64,000 nucleotides of DNA from Cryptomeria japonica. Taxonomy: Eukaryota; Streptophyta; Pinopsida; Cupressales; Cupressaceae. The stretch is from the NCBI RefSeq assembly GCF_030272615.1, contig NC_081408.1, positions 768,165,830 to 768,229,829 on the forward strand, read 5' to 3'. Made by a program: the position numbers and the translations under genes. Below the pieces are notes generated by a model, which saw nothing but the letters and a program-made list of their open reading frames with translations, did not search any database and had not been told where the DNA came from. Position 1 is the stretch's first letter. The number at the start of each line of letters is the position of its first letter. This document shows positions 60,690 through 64,000 of this stretch, piece by piece.

Positions 60690-62600
60690 TCTTGAGACAT
60701 TTCCAACTCATGTTGTCTCTCCTCTGAAATCTATTTTGGCTTTGATCACTATCTGATCCTCTTTAGATGGAATTTGATTAGTCTTGGTCAAATCTTCCCA
60801 TTCCGAGTTGAGCACATCTGTCTCCATCATTCTAATTTTAAATATTTGAGTGTCCAATGGCGGAGTACCTAATTTAAGGAAACTTCTATCTTTTGGGTAG
60901 TGAGTAAACTAAATTTTTTGAAAAAGAATCTTAGGAGCTAAAGTAAATCTTCCTTTGGTAATATATTTACTCAGAAAAAGGAGATAAAGACTCAACTTTA
61001 TAACCTATAGTTGGAATTAGAATGATTTGATGCTTCTTGTAACATGGTTAGTAAGGAAAAGTGTCTTTTGGAAGACCTTTATAACATTATTATGAAGGAA
61101 GAATTTTTTTTGAAGAAAGGATCTCACATCCAATGGATTAAGGAAGGTGATAGGAACACAAAGTTCTTTCACTCAATCTACCTTTTGTCATAGGAACATG
61201 AGTAAAGTTAAAGAGTTGGTGGATCAGATGGAGCTCTTCTCTTAAATGAGGAAGATATTAATTGAGCAGTTGTGTGTTCTCCACCTTTCTCAACCCTCCC
61301 CTTTGTTAGGACCAAGTGGTGATTGATATCTTTGAGACGATCATCAAAATTACCCATAACCTAATTACCTTAGAAGATAACAAGTCTTTGGAACATAGTG
61401 CTATTAAGGAGGAACTTTAAAAGGCATCCTTCTCTATGGGTTTATTCAAATCCATGGGTCCAGATGGTTTCCCTCCTTTCTTCTTTCAGGAATACTAGGA
61501 TTGTGGGTAAGGATTGATCACCTTAGTTGATCGTGAATTTATATCATCTAAAAGCATTTTTAGATAGATTAATCATACTCATATTGTGATGATTCCTAAG
61601 AAGCAAGGAGAAAATAGTATGCCAGATTTAAAGCCTATTAGTATTTGCAATCCTCTCTATAATATTTTCTCCAAAGTTTTAGTTAACAATATCAAACCCC
61701 TTTTGAATAAGTTGATCCATGAACATCAAAAAGGTTTTTTTGTTGCTTGTCAAATGTCTGATGTTGTTTTTATAATTCATGAAACCTTGCATTTTATGGA
61801 GAAAAGTAAGAAATAATGTACATTCTCCTAAATATAGACATCTCTAAATCATATGATAAGGTTTCTTGGCCCTTCCTTTATAATGTCCTTAGTAGGTTAG
61901 GGTTAGGATTTGAGAGCTCTGGTGTCAAGCCCGTCTCCATATAGGATGCAGCTTATAGAAGCAACACAACAATAGAATTTTCAAGGATAGAAAGACACAT
62001 TTTTTGGTCCTAACCAACATGATTGTTAATCATTTTTTAAAGGATAACATGAAAGTATACAATAAGAAGAACAATTCATGCCCCCCTCGCCTCTTGACTA
62101 GTGTATGGCCAAAAACTTGGAGTTAGCAAATGTCATGTCTAATCTTAATTACCCTTCTTTTGGGTTTAGAAATAGTATAAAATACCCCCTCCCCTTGATT
62201 CTAGTTGGTTGAAATTAAATTTTGATGGGTCCTCTAAATGAAACCCATGTTGGGCAGTAGAGGGTGGTGTCATTAGAGACTTTGGGGAAAAGTGGTGGTG
62301 GCCTATGTGGCCAATCTAGGTATCCAAACCTCTAATATGGATGAGGTTATGGTGGCATTTCATGACATATATATCACAAGAGAAAAAGGATGAAAATTAA
62401 TTATTGAAGGCGACTGCAAGAATGTTATTATGATGATGCAAGGAAAGTGAAACCAGGATGGCAGGTGGCAGACATCATCTCAATATGCCAAGATGTCACT
62501 GCTACATTGAACCATTTGGGATATTAAAATTGACTAGAGTATTGAGGCTATAGATGCATTTCTGGCTATCAAGTGAGCTATAAAGGAGGCACCCATGCTG
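60690..62600 (+). pseudogene. Plant LINE (L1-type) ORF2 remnant: endonuclease end, RT and RNase H
   Basis: The order of motifs is that of plant L1 ORF2. A region near 60720-61180 matches the endonuclease-RT linker (WIKEGDRNTKFFHS at about 61135-61180). RT follows with GPDGFPPFFFQ (about 61460) and VMIPKKQGENSMPDLKPIS, then FSKVLVNNIKPLLNKLIHEH and a GFF block (61586-61816). The RT catalytic YADD region is not readable. A C-terminal RNase H starts near 62205 (WLKLNFDGSSK, GVIRDFGEK, then EGDCKNVIMMMQGK). Many stops and frame changes are present. No poly(A) tail or target duplication was found, and the 3' side is abutted by a gypsy fragment. Confidence 0.8.
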
Positions 62601-62624
62601 AAATCACCTAATTTTAGTAAACCT

Positions 62625-63200
62625 TTCCGAATTTTCTAATTTGCATCCTTCCACATAGTTGCAGTTGTGATGCTTTAGAAGAATGAAGAAGGCTTTAAAA
62701 AACCGATTGTATTTTTGAGCAAATCACTTCAAGTTGCTGAATTAAAGTATGGCATGGTTGAGTAGAAGGCTTATGTATTGGTGAAAGCCATAAAATCTTC
62801 ATAAGTTAATTAATAGGTGCAAGAGTCATTGCATATGTCCTAAATGCAATTGTTAAAGGTATATTTGTCCAAATTGAGGGAGCTAGCAAAATGTGTAGAT
62901 GGATTACTAAGATCCAGGAGTTCAATACAAAAATCCATATCTCCAAGCCAGTTAGAGGAGAATGATTAGCAAGGTTGATGGTTGAGACTAACCTTGAGGC
63001 TGCACAAGTTAACTATGTAGGTGCAAATGAAGAAAAAAACTATAGTATTGAGAAGACTCCATGGTACACTAATGTAGTATACTTCTTGAAAAATATAAAA
63101 TATCGATGATTTAACAAATAATCAGAAGAGAACATTAATGTTGCAAGCCTTGAGGTATGCTCATCTAAGGAGATTTCTATTGGAAGGATAGGGATGGTAT
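62625..63200 (+). pseudogene. Ty3/gypsy RT-RNase H remnant
   Basis: The text KPIVFLSKSLQVAELKYGMV (about 62698-62760), followed by KAYVLVKAIKS, is the start of the RNase H region of Ty3/gypsy polyproteins (usual form PIAFxSRxLxxxExxY). Further readable pieces (AKCVDGLLRSRS near 62890, a PWYTNVVYFLKN segment near 63060) fit the tether region before the integrase. It has several stops and no LTRs in sight. Confidence 0.7.
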
Positions 63201-63269
63201 TAGGCAAATAAGTTCCTAAGAGAAATGTATTAGGTGAATAAATTGATAGTTTTGATACTTAATATAAGT

Positions 63270-64000
63270 ATAGATCCAATAGCCAACAAGATGAGAGGGA
63301 GTGGGGGGGGGGTGAATCATACACACTTAATCTTCCATAAAAACATCAGATTCAACCTCAGTAACATATACTTTAGTAATAAAACCAAAACTGTTAAACA
63401 TGCAAGCTCAAAAGCATAGAAACATCATAAACCTCATAACACTAGATTTAACGTGGAAACCCAAATAGGGAAAAACCACTATGGGATTTTGGACCCACTA
63501 AGAAATATACTCTTCTAGAGTATGCTCGGTTAAAAGAAAATCCTGTTAAAGATTACAAACACATTGCTAGATGTGACCCGGTTAAGGGATTTCCCTCAGA
63601 TCTATTAGGATCTTCACTTTGTTAGAAGTGACCTTGTTAAAGGATTTCAAACACTCAATCAAAATGTCACCTTGCTAGAGGGTTTTACAAATAAGACTAT
63701 TAAGTCCACTCGGTTAAGAGATTTTCTGTCAGTTTCACAAAATAACAATAATAAAAATCTATCTGCAACTTCACATCTAAAGTGCTAAAGTAGATTCCTA
63801 TTTGTTCAATACAATCTAGACACAGAACTAATCTTGTCTATCTACTGGGCTTCTATACTCTGTTATTCTAACAGATCTTCAAGCTTCTGTGCTCGGTAAT
63901 CACTATGTAGCATCCCTGTGCATACACTTGCCCGCATACATTATTTATCAACAGTCTCCTATTTATAAACAATTAGGTAACCGCTTCATCTCCTTGATCA
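63270..64000. repeat. Interspersed repeat with GGTTAAGGGATTTC-like motifs
   Basis: After a run of ten G near 63303, the block AACGTGGAAACCCAAATAGG and a series of related words (CGGTTAAAAGAAAATCC, CGGTTAAGGGATTTC, TGTTAAAGGATTTC, TGCTAGAGGGTTTTAC, CGGTTAAGAGATTTTC; 63525-63730) appear. The regularity suggests an untranslated part of a retroelement. No protein frame is supported, and the right end lies outside the window. Confidence 0.5.

Overview
The window looks like intergenic chromosomal DNA from a plant with a large, repeat-filled nuclear genome. It is AT-rich, has GT-AG introns, and holds plant-type LINE and Ty3/gypsy remnants and long GA/CT microsatellites. No host housekeeping gene was recognised. 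A gymnosperm is a reasonable guess from the texture, but no sequence here fixes the species. Almost everything recognisable is mobile DNA in various states of decay, much of it by changes that read as C-to-T.

Layout. 1-1237: the 3' end of an unrecognised multi-exon gene whose exons are all in phase 1. 1238-8870: AT-rich DNA, one GC-rich patch, and a 1.6 kb purine (GA/GATA) block. 8870-9590: LINE ORF1 remnant. 9622-10683: unrecognised minus-strand pseudogene. 12186-25046: copy A, a 12.9 kb DNA transposon with terminal inverted repeats, an apparent 4-bp target duplication (ATGT), a decayed transposase gene, a 359-bp tandem array and a nearly intact 10-exon accessory gene on the opposite strand. 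25654-26830: a related but different transposase fragment (D), minus strand. 27596-48551: copy B of the same transposon, which has lost its transposase gene and is split by a 12.6 kb hAT transposon (34230-46826) sitting in exon 3 of its accessory gene. The hAT has an 8-bp target duplication, a decayed hAT transposase and a second 1,160-codon reading frame broken only by nonsense codons. About 50875-54670: a third relative (C) carrying only the N-terminal half of the transposase, joined to a GT/GA microsatellite field. 54739-60490: a 149-bp tandem repeat and an old segmental duplication. 60690-62600: LINE ORF2. 62625-63200: gypsy RT/RNase H remnant. 63270-64000: interspersed repeat.

The most interesting system is the A/B/C/D transposon family. 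Its transposase has blocks resembling a DDE/D-type enzyme. The GGG termini and 4-bp duplication suggest the Sola superfamily, but that is a hypothesis. Each member carries its own array of short GC-rich palindromes: GCGCGTACGCGC-like in A and B, ACTCGGCCGAGT-like beside D, and AAACGGGCGCCCGTTT-like in C. The hAT carries a further palindromic array built on GCGAGCT. These arrays could be transposase or accessory-protein binding sites that evolve with each lineage. The accessory protein (about 546 residues, Cys-rich patch, basic C-terminal exons) is a candidate partner of the transposase.
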